From Acanthochlamys bracteata (lineage: Eukaryota > Streptophyta > Magnoliopsida > Pandanales > Velloziaceae): DNA of 64,000 nt. How positions within the stretch are numbered: position 1 is the first letter of the stretch; the number at the start of each line of letters is the position of its first letter. Of the stretch, positions 36,291-48,414 are shown piece after piece. Made by a program: the position numbers and the translations under genes. The stretch covers positions 5,275,001-5,339,000 of the forward strand of contig CM034126.1 in NCBI GenBank assembly GCA_019914995.1, read 5' to 3'. Below the pieces are notes generated by a model. It did no database searches. It was not told the DNA's origin and saw nothing but the letters and a program-made list of their open reading frames with translations.

Positions 36291-36759
36291 TTAGGAGAGG
36301 TATGATTGGAAGCTACAAACGTTTGCAAAGGTCATAGAAATTAAGTATTTACGTCCCCTATACTAACTGATGATTGATAGGTGTTCATTGTAGACCCAAG
36401 TTATCATTTTGTGAGAAAAAGCGAAAAGAAGTTCAGTCCGTTCAAGATCAAGAGGTCACCTAGCAGCCAAAGTTCATTTCTACTATAATGATAATATTTT
36501 GCTTGGATGAAAATACACCTAATAATTAGTTCGACAGGTTCGCAGATCGAAGTTCCCTGGTACCTTCTCTTCCAACGGAGGTCGGAGTATCTATAATAGG
36601 CTGAACAAAGCATGGCTTGAAACTTCATGATTATGGATAGCAGTCATGTTGTTTGTAATCAATCTCTTGCCATACTGGAACGTTTCCAGTGATCTCCACG
36701 GGGTGCTTCTGCTTAAGATATTCCATAGCAACAAAACCAACCATCAATCAGTACTCTGC

Positions 36760-39700
36760 TCAGCTGTGCGTATTCTGCTGAGGATGCTTCACTCTTTGGT
36801 TGTAGTCTTGCATCTCCTTTTTGTACCTTTCCTTGTCAGCTTCAGCCGCTTGGTCATATACCTGATTGTAACCAGACACAGAATAAAAGTAGGAACAACT
36901 TTGAAATGGATATAACATGTCTTAAAACTTCACAATACTTACGGTCTTCTCCTCCTTGCTTAGCTTGTTCCAGGCCTGGCTTATCATCTTGATCAACACC
37001 TTCTCCCCATGAGAGTGCTCAACTTTCCACTCTGCATGCTTTTCCTTGAAAAATAAATTGTACGCACTCCTATTGGGCTTTGGATGACTAGGGTGCCAAT
37101 TCCTTTGGCCCCTTCTTCGCCTACGTGCTTGTTTGGCAGAATTAAGAGGGGCACGGTCGTCGTCACTATCAGTTGCAGAAGATGAGTCTTCAGGTGTTCG
37201 TTCAGCAGGGTGATAAAGCAATCCGTTGAGAGTCCTTGCACCTATCTGAACCGTCACAAAGTAGCCGAATCGGCATTTTCCATCAATCCTCCGCAAAATT
37301 GGTATATTAATAGGTCCTAGAAGTAGTGTTACACAAGGTTAAAACATGCATTACGACGGTTGATTTGAGGTATAAAATTGACAGAAAGGAAACTTCTTCA
37401 AAACAATTGCTGTATTATTATACCAAAGAGGCACAATGAGGATAGATCAATTTCTTGCAGATACATATTCTGCTCTTTCAGAGGATTCATAAGCATAGTT
37501 GTAGAATATATCTACCATTAAAAATTAATGTTGCATAGCACACTCTCTACTTACTAATAAGATGAATAGACAAAGAAAGCGTCCATCATGATTTAGTTTT
37601 TGTAACAAAAAATTCTATTTAGATCAAGTAAAAGAAAAAATGAACAAAAGAACTGAGTAAAACCTACCGCCACCCAAGTTCAATGCTATGCTTGGCAGAA
37701 GTGTGAGGATGAAGATCTACACACACCATTTATACTTTTGCTGGGACCAGAAGTGACATCTTCTGCCTCTTGAGGAAGTAAACACAGGAGAGAGACAAGT
37801 GTGAACACTACTACAATAATTAGCATTACCGACTAACTTTTACCGACCGACAACATTCAGTGGGTAAATTCGTCAAATACCGACTGAGAACTAAGTCGTC
37901 GGTATATTCTATAAGTTTACCGACTACATACTAAGTTAGTCGAAAATGTAAACAAATTACCGACTGCAAACCAGTTAGTCGATATATGGTAAATATATTA
38001 CCGACAGTATATTATGTTAGTCGGTATTTGACATCTTTTACCGACTGGGAACAAAATCAGTCAGTAATGAGTTTGCAAGTTTTGGACCTGTATACTTCTG
38101 TATACGGTAGTGAATATATGTTACCGACTGGGAACTATTACAGTTGATAATGTGGATGTGAATTACCGACCGACTTTCCGGTTAGTCGGTATAGGGTATG
38201 TGTTTTACCGACATATTCTATAACAGTCGGTAGTTTATATAGTTACCGACTGGTTATTAGCTCAGTCGGTAATTTATTTGCAAATTTTCGACTGTATATT
38301 TTAGTAGTCGGTATTTTACCGACTGAGACATTTGTCAGTCGGTAGTTTCGATGTAATTACCGACTATGCTATATATTAGTCGGCATGGTTACCGACTGAT
38401 GTGCTGTTTCATTCGGTAATTTGTCTGAGTTAACCTGACTCGAACCAGCTACCCGTCATTTTCTCTCTACTCTAAATTTCTAGGTTTTCGCCGGAGGTTT
38501 TCTCTTACCGGTGATTGGAAAGTCTGCAGGTGAGATTCAGCTCCATCTCGCCGGAATTGCTACTGTCCGACGCTAGCCGTTGTAATTCGGTCTCCATCTC
38601 GTCGGATTGAGCTCCATCTCGCTGGATTTCGTTGGAGCCGCTGTCTTACCGAAAATTGCACAACCGCCGCTGTCATCTCGCCGGAAATAGGTAAGCATTT
38701 AGGTGTTCATCTTCAACTGCTAATTTGAATGTAAAAAGACAAGTGTCAGTTCACACTGTTAATATGTTAATGATTTTGTCACTCGCCGGAAAATATGTTA
38801 ATGATTTCATCACACTGTTCTTTGTTTTTTTTTTTTCTGAATCAATAGATAGTGAAAGAACAAAACTTTCTCTCCTCTTTTTTTTTTTGTCATTCGTTAC
38901 AGGGTTAGAATTTTCACCATCATCATCAAACTTTGTCTGTACGTACTGCTACGAATCTTTTGCTATATGGAAGAAAGACCATGAATTGAATTCAATTCAA
39001 GAAAAGGTAGAGAGTGTGCATCTGTGAGTGACTGAAAGAAACAGTAGGATATGTTGCTCTTGAATTTTTTGGAACTGTTAGGTTGACTCCTGATTGTGAT
39101 GCTCTTGATATTGCCAACGAGATTGGCATCATATAATTTAGAAGGTCTGTTTTAGGACTTGGCTTCTACTAGCAGCTCTAGATTTTTATCTTTATTTGTG
39201 TTGACCAGGAGCTACTGTTTTTATTTCTGGTTGTGTTAGTTCTTAAGAACATTTGTAAGAACCTTTTGTAGTTGTTTGGTCTCACAATTTGGGTGCTACC
39301 ATATTTATCATTAATGCAACTTAATGGGTTTTACTTTTCTTAAATAGTCTGTAGCTTAGTTTGCTGCTTAGAATTTATCAGCTTATGATATGAGTGATAA
39401 TTGAAGTGATCTTTGATCCAGAACCTGTAGTTGCGTTAGTTGTATGCTATTCATAGAAATGTGTTGGTGATGTGTTTTTATTTCTATCTAAATGTATGAA
39501 TCTTGCATAGCTTTTTGAAAGGTGTTGATAGTTGCGTCTACATGTTAGCATTGTGTTTCTGCAAGTAAGGCAGGTGATGCATCTTGAATAATATTCTTAT
39601 GAAGAAAGACAACATAACATTGTTACGCATTATGGATATCCAAACCAATTTGTTAATGCATTTCGTCTACTGGAAACATGAATTGGTGCTTTATATCAAC

Positions 39701-42700
39701 TTTGTAAAGGTAGATTTTTTCTGTTATATAAATTGAAGTTTCATCCTTTGAACATTTCTTTTGAATCGATTAGAATACACTGGAACATGGAACTGGTTAA
39801 GAATTTTTTGGAACAGCTTGCTGTAAGATATGTTGCTCTTGAAAGTCTCACTCTCCCCCTGCTGTAGGAACCTCTCTCCCCCCTGCTGTAGGACGGATTT
39901 TTTGGAACAGCCTACTGTAGGAAAGTCTCCCTGTAGGAAGAATTTTTTGGAACAAGCTGCTGTAGGAAATTCTCCCTCTCCCCCTGCTGTAGGAAGCTCC
40001 CCTCCCCCACCCCCATCTTCTGCTGTAGGAAACTCTCGCTCTCCCCCCTGCTGTATGAACCTCCCCCCCCCCCCCCCTAGGAATTTTTTGGGACAGCATG
40101 CTGTAGGAAACTCTCTCCCTGTTTAAGAATTTTTTGAAACAGCCTTATGTTGGAAGCTCTCCCTCTCCCCCTGCTGTAGGAACCTGGCCCCCCTCCAAAA
40201 AAAAAAACTCATGTGCATGCTGTCTGTAGACACTGCTGTAGGAAGAATTTTTGTAGCATATTTTTTTTGACAAAATTTAACAATTTTTTTGGCATGTTTT
40301 AACTGTTTAAGAATTTTTTGGAACAGCCTGCTATAGGATATGTTATTATTGAACTATGTAGGAAACTCTCCCCCCCCCCTTCCAAAAAAAAAACTCATAT
40401 GCATGCTGTCTGTAGACCCTGCTGTAGGAAGAATTTTTGTGGCATGTTTTTTTTGACAAAGTTAAACAATTTTTTTGGCATGTTTTAACTGTTTAAGAAA
40501 TTTTTGGAACAGTCTACTGTAGGATATGTTATTATTGAACTATGTAGGAAACTCTCCCCCCCTCTTCCAAAAAAAAAAACTCATATGCATGCTGTCTATA
40601 GACCCTGCTGTAGAAAGAATTTTTGTGGCATGTTTCTTTTGACAAAGTTTAACAATTTTTGTGGCATGTTTTAACTGTTTAAGAATTTTTTGGAACAGCC
40701 TGCTGTAGGATATGTTATTATTGAACTATGTAGGAAACTCTCCCCCCCTCTTCAAAAAAAAAAGCTCATGTGCATGCTGTATGTAGACCCTGCTGTAGAA
40801 AGAATTTTTGTGACATGTTTCTTTTGACAAAGTTAAACAATTTTTTTGGCATGTTTTAACTGTTTAAGAATTTTTTGGAACAGCCTGCTGTAGGATATGT
40901 TATTATTGAACTATGTAGGAAACTCTCCCCCCCTCTTCCAAAAAAAAAGCTCATGCGCATGCTATATGTAGACCCTGCTGTAGAAAGAATTTTTGTGGCA
41001 TGTTTCTTTTGACAAAGTTTAACAAATTTTGTGGCATGTTTTAACTGTTTAAGAATTTTCTGGAACAGCCTGCTGTAGGATATGTTATTATTGAACTATG
41101 TAGGAAACTCTCCCCCCCTCTTCCAAAAAAAAAGCTCATGTGCATGTTGTATGTAGACCCTGCTGTAGGAAGAATTTTTGTGACATGTTTCTTTTGACAA
41201 AGTTAAACAATTTTTTTGGCATGTTTTAACTGTTTAAGAATTTTTTGGAACAGTCTGCTGTAGGATATGTTATTATTGAACTATGTAGGAAACTCTCCCC
41301 CCCTCTTTCAAAAAAAAACTCATGTGCAAGCTGTCTGTAGACCCTGCTGTAGGAAGAATTTTTGTGGCATGTTTTTTTTGGCAAAGTTTAACAATTTTTG
41401 TAGCATGTTTTAACTGTTTAAGAATTTTTTGGAACAGCCTGCTGTAGGATATGTTATTATTGAACTATGTAGGAAACTCTCCCCACATCCCCATCTTCTG
41501 CTGTACGAAACTCTCCCCCTCCCTTGCTGCAGGAAACTCCCCCCCTGCTGTAGGAACCTCCCCCCCTCCAAAAAAAAAAAACTCAAGTGCATACTGTCTG
41601 TAGACCATGCTGTATGAAGAATTTTTGGAGTTTGATTCTATTTTGGAGTTTGCTTTTCTGGTGCAGACAGAAGGTTGTGTTGGTATTAACTAGGAATTTC
41701 TGGCGTGTATAGAGTATTGCCAGTTTGTTTTGTTTTATTGTTGTTTGACTTCTTTGTTTCGTTTGCTTTTTTTGGGGAGTTTGCTGTTCTTGCTAGAAAG
41801 GGATTTTGCTTCGTTTGGTTTAACTTTAAAGCTTGCTTCCTTGATATCTTTGCTCTTTGCTTTTTAACTTAACATATATTAATCCCTTATGCATTAATTC
41901 AATTCATTACTCTCTTTAGCTTGTCCATTGCATGTTTCTTTTCTTTCCAATTTTTTTTTTAAATTTTGGAAATATTTCTTTAATGAACTTGCTTAGTATA
42001 TATATATATGCATTGAATTAACTTTAAAGCTTGCATCCTTGAGATCTTTGCTTTTTGCTTTTTAACTTAACATAAATTAATCCCTTATGCATTAATTCAA
42101 TTCATTACTCTCTTTAGCTTGTCCATTGCATGTTTTTTTTTTTCCATTTTTTCTTTTTTGTATTTTGGAAATATTTCTTTAATTAAATTGCTTACTATAT
42201 ATATATATATGCATTGGAGGCTTTAGTTAGTATGGAATTAAGAGAGTAATGAATCTTATCTTATTATAAGAATTAGCATTGTTATGGGGTTTCCTTTTGG
42301 ATCTTTGAGTGATGACAATACATGATATTCTATAACAAGTTTTTATGCAAAAGAATATATGCACACTTGAATCAAGACAAAAGAAAGAGATATTGAAAAC
42401 GTTGTGACTGAGATTATCCTATATATGCATGGATATTATATATGTTCTGACTAGCTAGCAAGTTTAGAAGCATATGAGCATATTGTTCAAGTTTAGAACC
42501 AAATACAAACTGTGAACAGAATTTGTTGTTTCATCAGAAGAAAAATGTGTTTGTCTATGACATATATTTGAGAGCTGCACGCATATGCATTAATTTATGA
42601 TATGACACAATTCATGTCTGGTTGAAACAATTAACAATGAGTTAGTGTTGGAAAAGCAATGAGATAGCTTGATGGATTGTCCATAAATTTTTCACTGTAG

Positions 42701-45700
42701 TGCATTAATTCTATTGCAGTTTACTACATATATATGTTACTCCACTGTGCAGCAGTTGTGTAGTACTTCAACATAACAATTCATTTGCTTAATAGCATTC
42801 ATTTATACATCTATTATTTGTAGTAGTAGTGTAATGAAGCAGATAGTGATTTTCAGTTACTGTTATTTGCAGGGAGGTATATGCAGTTTCTATTGTTGGT
42901 TTTATTTCTGCTGCTGTGACGATTTTATTTGATTTGGCAAGCCTGTAAGAGCTCTACTTAGTAAGTGGAAAAATTGTTCATCAACTGAAAGATAGTTGGA
43001 CAAAAAATAATTTACATCTACATGTTGTACATATACATACATATTTAGGAAACTTATTCTGCTTGTTCTTTTTCTTATTTTTTATTTGGATAGCTATAGG
43101 TGTCGAATTGAGCAGTGTGTAACTTAGTGTTTGGACTATTAATTAGTATAGCTTAACAATTCAATACAAGTAAAAATTGGATGATTGTTGAAAATACTTA
43201 CTGTATATTTTTTGACATGTATATTTAATAAGAACAAGAAGATATTTGCTACAAGTGGACACCTAATGGCATATCATATTATGAATTACATTATATGTTT
43301 AGGAAGATTAAATTTTAATGCAAGACTAAATTCTCGTTATTTTTAGAAAATTTAATACATCTTACGTATAAAATAATTAATTTGTTAGTGTGTAATTTTA
43401 AATTGTAGGACTAACTTTTAAAAATCTCTATGAAGAATGGATAGGAGTCCGCTCTTTCATGCAATTTGCTAAAGATCATTTACCGAATATTGCTGAGATG
43501 CATTGTCCATGCCGACGCTGTGTGAATAGAGTCAAACACGCTCGAATCAGTGTACATGCATTTGTTGGTGAATGGTTTTATGGCGTCTTATATGATATGA
43601 AATCTTCATGGAGAAGTCACTCAACGAGGTGATCAGAGTTATGGTGGTTCTTTAGGTGAAAACCCAATGAGACTTGCTGAAGATGAAGAATGTGACGAAA
43701 TGTTTGAGATTTTAGAGGATATACGTAGGGGTGGTGTTGTGGATTTTCAGATCCCTCAAGAACATGTGGAGGGTGAGACTCCTCACCCACTACGTGGTGA
43801 AGGGTCGGAGTTAGTTGCGGCATGTGATGTTAATAGATATGATAAGTTGCTCAAAGATATCGAGAAGCCATTATACGAGGGATGCACAATCTCAATATCT
43901 TTCCTCGTGAAGTTGGTTCATGTTAAGGTGCTTAACCGTTGGAGCAATAAGGGCTTCAAAATGTTGCTTAATCTTTTGAATGATGCTTTTTCAAAAGGGT
44001 ATTTACTTCCTTCGTCCTACTATTAGTGTCGAAAGGTTTTGAAAGATTTAGGCTTGGGTTGGAAACCGATTGCTGATGCGAGAATGATTGTGTTCTTTTT
44101 AGAAAAAAGTTAATAAACGAGGAGAGGTGTCCTGAATGTAATACATCTAGGTGGAAGGATAGTGATGGTACCAGTAAGAAAGTTCTCAAAAAAATAGTCC
44201 GTCATTTTCCATTAATACCCAGATTGCGACAATTTTATATGTCACGAAAGACGGCTCTAGATATGAGATGGTATAAAGAAAAACATGCTGATAATTCTGG
44301 TATTCTGAGGCATCCTGCAGATGTTGAGGCTTGGAAGGATTTTGATGAAGTATTCTTGGTTTGCTGATGATGCTCGAAACTTGCGTCTTGGCTTGGCAAC
44401 TGATAGTTTCAATTCTTTTGGAGACATGAGCAATGCTTATAGCTTTTGGCCAGTTATTTTATTGCCATATAATATGCCTCTATGGATGTGTATGAAGGAG
44501 CCATATTTGATAATGTCACTTTTAATTCCTGAGAAAAAGGCACCGGGTAGAGACATTGATGTATATCTTCAACCATTGATCGAAGAGTTGAAGATATTAT
44601 AAGAGAACGGAGTTTCAACATACGACGCTTTCTCCAACACTATATTTCAATTACATGCAGCTGTTTTATGGACTATAAATAATTTTTCAGCATATGGAGT
44701 TTTATCCGGATGGAGTACAAAAGGCTATTTGGGATGCTCTATTTGCAACAAATATACATATTATGTAAAATTTAGAGACAAAATTGGTTATCTCGGTCAT
44801 CGTCGCTATTTGTCGAGCAATCATCCATATAGAAGGAGTAAGAAGTTCAATGGAAAGTAAGAAGCAGCACCACCACTTCCTATGTTGTCAACTGATGAAT
44901 TGTTAGAGCAGATGGATATTGTTAAAGACGTGAAGTTTGGAAAATCTCTATACACGAAGAAGAAAAAACGGACTACTGAAGAGCTTAATTGGACCAAAAG
45001 AAGTATTTTTTTTTAACTACCGTATTCGAAGGATCTTATAATTCGACATAATTTTGATGTCATGCATATCGAGAAAAATATTTGTGATAACATTTTGGGA
45101 ACAGTGATGAATGTAGATAAAAAGATGAAGGATACACTGAAGGCTCGTTGCGATTTAGAAGATCTGGGCATACGACGTGAGTTGCATACAAAAAAATTAG
45201 ATACAAATAAGTGGGAGAAACCGATTGCGGCATACACTTTATCACATCAAGAAAGAAAGAAATTTTGTGAGTTTTTTAAATCTGTAAAATTTTCTGATGG
45301 GTATGCTGCAAATATTTCGAAGTGTGTAAATATGGTGGACGAAAAAATCTCGGGATTGAAGAGTCATTATAATTATGTTCTGTTGCAGCATTTACTGCCT
45401 ATCGGTTTACGTGGGTATCTCAAAAAAGAAGTCGACAAATACCGACCGAAGAAGCAGTCGGTACATACCGACTGACGTTTCAGTAGCATTAGTCGGTAAA
45501 TACCGACTAAACGTCTGTCGGTAAACTTACCGACAGCTACAATAGTCGATAATTTGCGACGCTTTTATCCGTCGGTAATTTATTGTGCGATACCGACTAA
45601 CAATATGAGTTAGTCGGTAAATGATTTACCGACCTCGATTTGCCGACTGTTTACCGATTGCGTAAATTTCAGTCGGTATTTAGCTTTGCCGACTGAATTG

Positions 45701-47452
45701 GATGGTTTGCCGACTATTTTCGTCCATCGGTGAAGCTGTTTTATGTAATAGTGGAATAAAGAGTTTAGTTGGTTGAAAACTTCGATATGGACTCAAAATT
45801 GGGTGCCTACTTGTACAAAATTTGGACATGCCGTATATAGTTAGTTCTTGAATTTCGAAGCTACTTGCGACTATTCATCATCTCTTGGCAACAATTTGCA
45901 TAAACCTTCTAACTAATATACCATCTCTAAGGACGTAAGACCAACTCCATAGTAACTTCATAATTCACTTGCGGTAGAAAAAATACCCTAGGGCTCAAGG
46001 GCGTAGTTTAAAGCAAAATTTAAGACCACAATAAAGAACAGTATTAAGAAAGGATGTTGCACGAATAAATCTAAAAAAAGATTACACATACATTGTCAAG
46101 ATTTTAGCCAAATATTTCAAAGAAATTTACACATACACTAATCTGACATAAGACCAGCTGAGATGATAAAATTCTAGACATAAAATATCAACGAACCATT
46201 TTATGGACAATGGGTTAGCACAACTTTTATCTAATTATATTAGTTCTAGTTCATTCATGCTAGCACAGAATTAATCTTTTTCCGGAGTTTCAAAATGTGG
46301 TAAGGAATATACAACAATTTACTGTCCACAGTATGATTAGATATGCAAAAGATTATGCAAAAGTCCTTTATATATTTATAACAACACATAGGAACTTAGG
46401 ATCTGTAACGGATCCTATTAGCAAAACATCCCTGTAAGGCTTGGCAAGCTGTCCTTCCATGGCAAATAAGGAAGAGAAACAAGACCTCAACAGAGGAATA
46501 ACCTCATTCCAAGCAGAAAAGGTAAGAGGTTTCACTAACTAACGGTCAAGAAAATTGGAAGGCATGAAGCAAGTGGTGTGGGGATTTTGTCTTTCATGGT
46601 CCTCATGGTATTAGGTGCCTCTATTTCAAACATAAAAAGAATGACCCTACTTATAGTATCTAAAAACACCTACAAATTACTTTCATATAGATGTATCAGT
46701 GATTGGAAGAAGTCATTGATTATTTGGTTCGAACCATGCCATAAAGTTACAAATTATGAATAAGCATTTAACCAGGCTTTTTGTGAGTAGAGAAGCTTTG
46801 TGTCTCTCTGTATATGCGAACTCATGGTAGACAAATAACCTATTATTGCAGAGATATCAACAACTCTTTCAGGAGTCATGAGTTTGTAAGAATATCATAT
46901 AACAGAAAGCAATTTTGAAGATAGATAACTAGTAATTATGCAAGCTAACTGACTACCTTGCTTGGCTTTCTTCCTTTTTCTTGAAACCAAAGTGGAAAAT
47001 GAGTCTATCTCTCGCTTGCTGATAGGAGATTTAGTTTGCAATGCCGCTGCAGGGGGCAAAATTTGAAGTGCTTTATATTGAAATTCAATGAAACAAAACA
47101 TGGAAGCAGGGAATAAGTATCACCTGGGAGAGCGGTTACTGCACCCTTAGCCCGGAAAAAGTAGACCTTCTCGAAGTGGTATAGGAGACTAAGGTAGTAC
47201 TTTTTAAGAACAAAGGAAGCACTTGTTGTAGTTGATGGGAAGTTGAACTTTGATATCACCTCCTTCCACCTCTTCTCCGCAATCACCTAATAGGCAGTTT
47301 AGTCTCATGCAATTCCGAGATCGACCGCAAAAGTTCTATGCAAACAAAGTTAATAACAAAATTTACTTGTTACCTTCTCTACGCCTCCCTTACTAGTTAC
47401 TTGTACATACAGAAGATGAAGGTCAAGATTTTTTCCTCCAATCACAGGAATC
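36760..47452 (-). CDS. HMGB10: ARID-HMG chromatin protein (HMGB9/10/15 type), first exon not found
   Basis: Plant-specific nuclear DNA-binding protein combining an AT-rich interaction domain (ARID) with an HMG box. Six minus-strand exons join in frame: 47452-47374 (IPVIGGKNLDLHLLYVQVTS), 47286-47124 (RRWKEV-like KRWKEVISKFNFPS and SFVLKKYYLSLLYHFEKVY), 47046-46957 (ALQTKSPISKREID and a basic RKRKKAK), 37768-37723, 37288-36943 (VIDGKC, YFVTVQIG, LNGLLYHP, then the HMG box HPKPNRSAYNLFFKEKHAEW and ISQAWNKLSKEEK) and 36861-36760 (DKERYKKEMQDYNQ, stop TGA). They encode about 275 residues with no stop or shift. The exon with the start codon and first ARID helix was not located upstream of 47452, so the gene may be 5'-truncated or have a distant or divergent first exon. 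The intron between 46957 and 37768 is about 9.2 kb and holds a CACTA element. Confidence 0.82.
37836..38425. repeat. Left subterminal TACCGACT repeats of the CACTA element
   Basis: More than 20 copies of a TACCGACT-type motif occur in direct and inverted orientation, often arranged as short hairpins (for example ACCGACTGGTTATTAGCTCA followed by GTCGGTAA). In CACTA elements such arrays are bound by the element's regulatory protein; that role here is inferred. Confidence 0.88.
39797..41625 (+). repeat. Minisatellite array of about 185-bp units inside the CACTA element
   Basis: The phrase TTTTTTGGAACAG recurs at spacings of 184-186 bp (last bases near 40326, 40512, 40698, 40883, 41068, 41253 and 41437), giving about seven full units from about 40137 to 41620. 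Each unit contains a C-rich run followed by an A run, CATGCTGTCTGTAGACC-like sequence, TGCTGTAGGAAGAATTT and two GGCATGTTT blocks. Shorter partial units (about 50-60 bp) precede them from 39797. The units are very similar to each other. The open frames through this array are only read-through of the repeat. Confidence 0.9.
41821..42218 (+). repeat. 198-bp tandem duplication inside the CACTA element
   Basis: Two neighbouring copies (41821-42018 and 42019 to about 42218) both start TAACTTTAAAGCTTGC, share TTAACTTAACATA, CCCTTATGCATTAATTC and GCTTGTCCATTGCATG, and end in a TATATATATATGCATTG run. They differ by a few substitutions and length changes in T and TA runs. Confidence 0.9.
43409..45475 (+). 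pseudogene. CACTA transposase (TNPD / Transposase_21 type), broken and truncated
   Basis: The parts occur in family order. First is the transposase-associated zinc-finger-like domain (YEEWIGVRSFMQFA, then HCPCRRCVNR) from 43409. Next come NRWSNKGFKMLLNLLNDAF (about 43940) and CPECNTSRW (about 44131). Then comes the catalytic Transposase_21 region: WFADDARNLRLGLATDSFN, YNMPLWMCMKEPYLIMSLLI, GRDIDVYLQPLIEELK (about 44355-44600), LSGWSTKGYLGCSIC (about 44705-44750) and MHIEKNICDNILGTVMN (45062). It ends at LKSHYNYVLLQHLLPIGLRG. Frameshifts occur near 43610, and stops near 44024, 44109, 44600 and 44858. After the last block the frame runs directly into the right subterminal repeats (KYRPKKQSVHTD, stop at 45475), so the C-terminal part was lost by an internal deletion. 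Confidence 0.88.
45430..45735. repeat. Right subterminal TACCGACT repeats of the CACTA element
   Basis: A dense array of TACCGACT/AGTCGGTA motifs in both orientations, matching the left-end array. It begins inside the truncated transposase frame, which marks the internal deletion point. Confidence 0.88.
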
Positions 47453-48182
47453 CTTTCATTCAAACAGCAATCAAATGTTAAAAATTATTCAATGTCCAGT
47501 CCATGTACAGTTGTCGCAGTGCTATTCATATAAAAACGCAATAAGCTTTGAAATTTTGAAGTCATGCTACAATAGAATTAAGCATTGAGACCTTGACCGT
47601 TGGTTAGCCAGGAACGTTCCCGTTTACCTTTCTGTGAGTCTATACTATCATGAAGATAATGAAATATACTTTCCTATTTAAAATTTCAAATCATGACCAA
47701 GAAGACTAAGTTAAATTGGTGTTTAGAAATGCTTTCAAATTTCTTTTTATTTTAATTTTATTTCAAAATTACTTCAAAAAATCTCTAAATCAATATAATA
47801 TATTACGACAAAACACTACAACACTGGCCAAGTTTATCCTGTATACCTATCTATATAACGTCAGCTCAAGAAAAATTGCAGAATTCAATGTTAGGTACAA
47901 ATCTGAAAGAAAAGTGTTTGCTAAGGTGGACAATTACTTCCAGTGATGGTCTGTTTGGCTTTGTTGTAGAAAAAGTATGGTCTGTTTTGGCTCTGCTGTA
48001 GAAAAAGTAAGAAAAAAAGAAGAAACATTCTTTTTTGAAACTAAAAACAAGGACCAATATGAATGAAAGAGACAAACAGGAGGCGGAGGAATGGGAAATG
48101 TTAATCATCATCAGCTTTGCCCAGCAATTGGTGTCCGAAGTGAGAGAGCATCCCATATTCCTATCCTCATGTTGCTCGTTTA

Positions 48183-48414
48183 CCAACCCCTTTTTCAAAC
48201 TCATTTTTTTCAAATTTATTTTTAATATAAAATAAATTAAAATAATAAAAAAATTATATTTATTAAAAATTTATTTTTTTAAATTTAATTATAAAATTTA
48301 TTTATAATATAAAATAAATATAAAAATTTCTTTTTTATAAAATATTTTTAAATTAATTTAATTTTTTAAATTAATTTCTGAAAAATGAATTTACTTTTTA
48401 AAGTAAAAACGCTC
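48183..48414. mobile_element. Tourist-like MITE (TTA duplication)
   Basis: A 232-bp very AT-rich element flanked by TTA (48180-48182 and 48415-48417). The right end reads AAAGTAAAAACGCTC, the inverse of which resembles the starts of the copies at 36077 and 35651. Confidence 0.55.

Larger units (their letters stand above)
35459..36759. other. Spacer with two MITEs
   Basis: The first 150-200 bases are likely the promoter and leader of the minus-strand GGR gene. Two TTA-flanked AT-rich elements follow (35651-35857 and 36077-36290). Sequence from about 36620 to 36759 is probably the 3' region of the ARID-HMG gene. Confidence 0.5.
37806..45753 (+). mobile_element. CACTA (En/Spm-type) DNA transposon, defective
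   Basis: This 7,948-bp element begins CACTACTACAATAATTAG and ends with the inverse of CACTATTACATAAAACAG. GAA flanks both ends (37803-37805 and 45754-45756), the 3-bp duplication made by CACTA transposases. Both subterminal regions are packed with TACCGACT motifs in both orientations. The interior contains a leader-like region (about 38440-38700), a long tandem array, a 198-bp duplication and a broken transposase gene. The ends look usable, but the encoded transposase is full of stops and lacks its C-terminal part, so the element could move only with help in trans. It lies in an intron of the minus-strand ARID-HMG gene. Confidence 0.95.

Noticed and set aside
37836..38425. CRISPR-like spaced repeats
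   Set aside because: The repeats are short, in both orientations and irregularly spaced within the end of a CACTA transposon in a plant genome.
39830..40126. Pro/Ser/Cys-rich 98-codon open frame, with others at 39848 and 41410-41617
   Set aside because: Read-through of the TGCTGTAGGAA and poly-C repeat; the translations just repeat the array and appear on both strands.
47866..48213. 115-codon minus-strand frame as the missing ARID first exon
   Set aside because: Only a weak W-x-K-L resemblance to the family N-terminus; the rest is unrelated and no suitable donor was seen.
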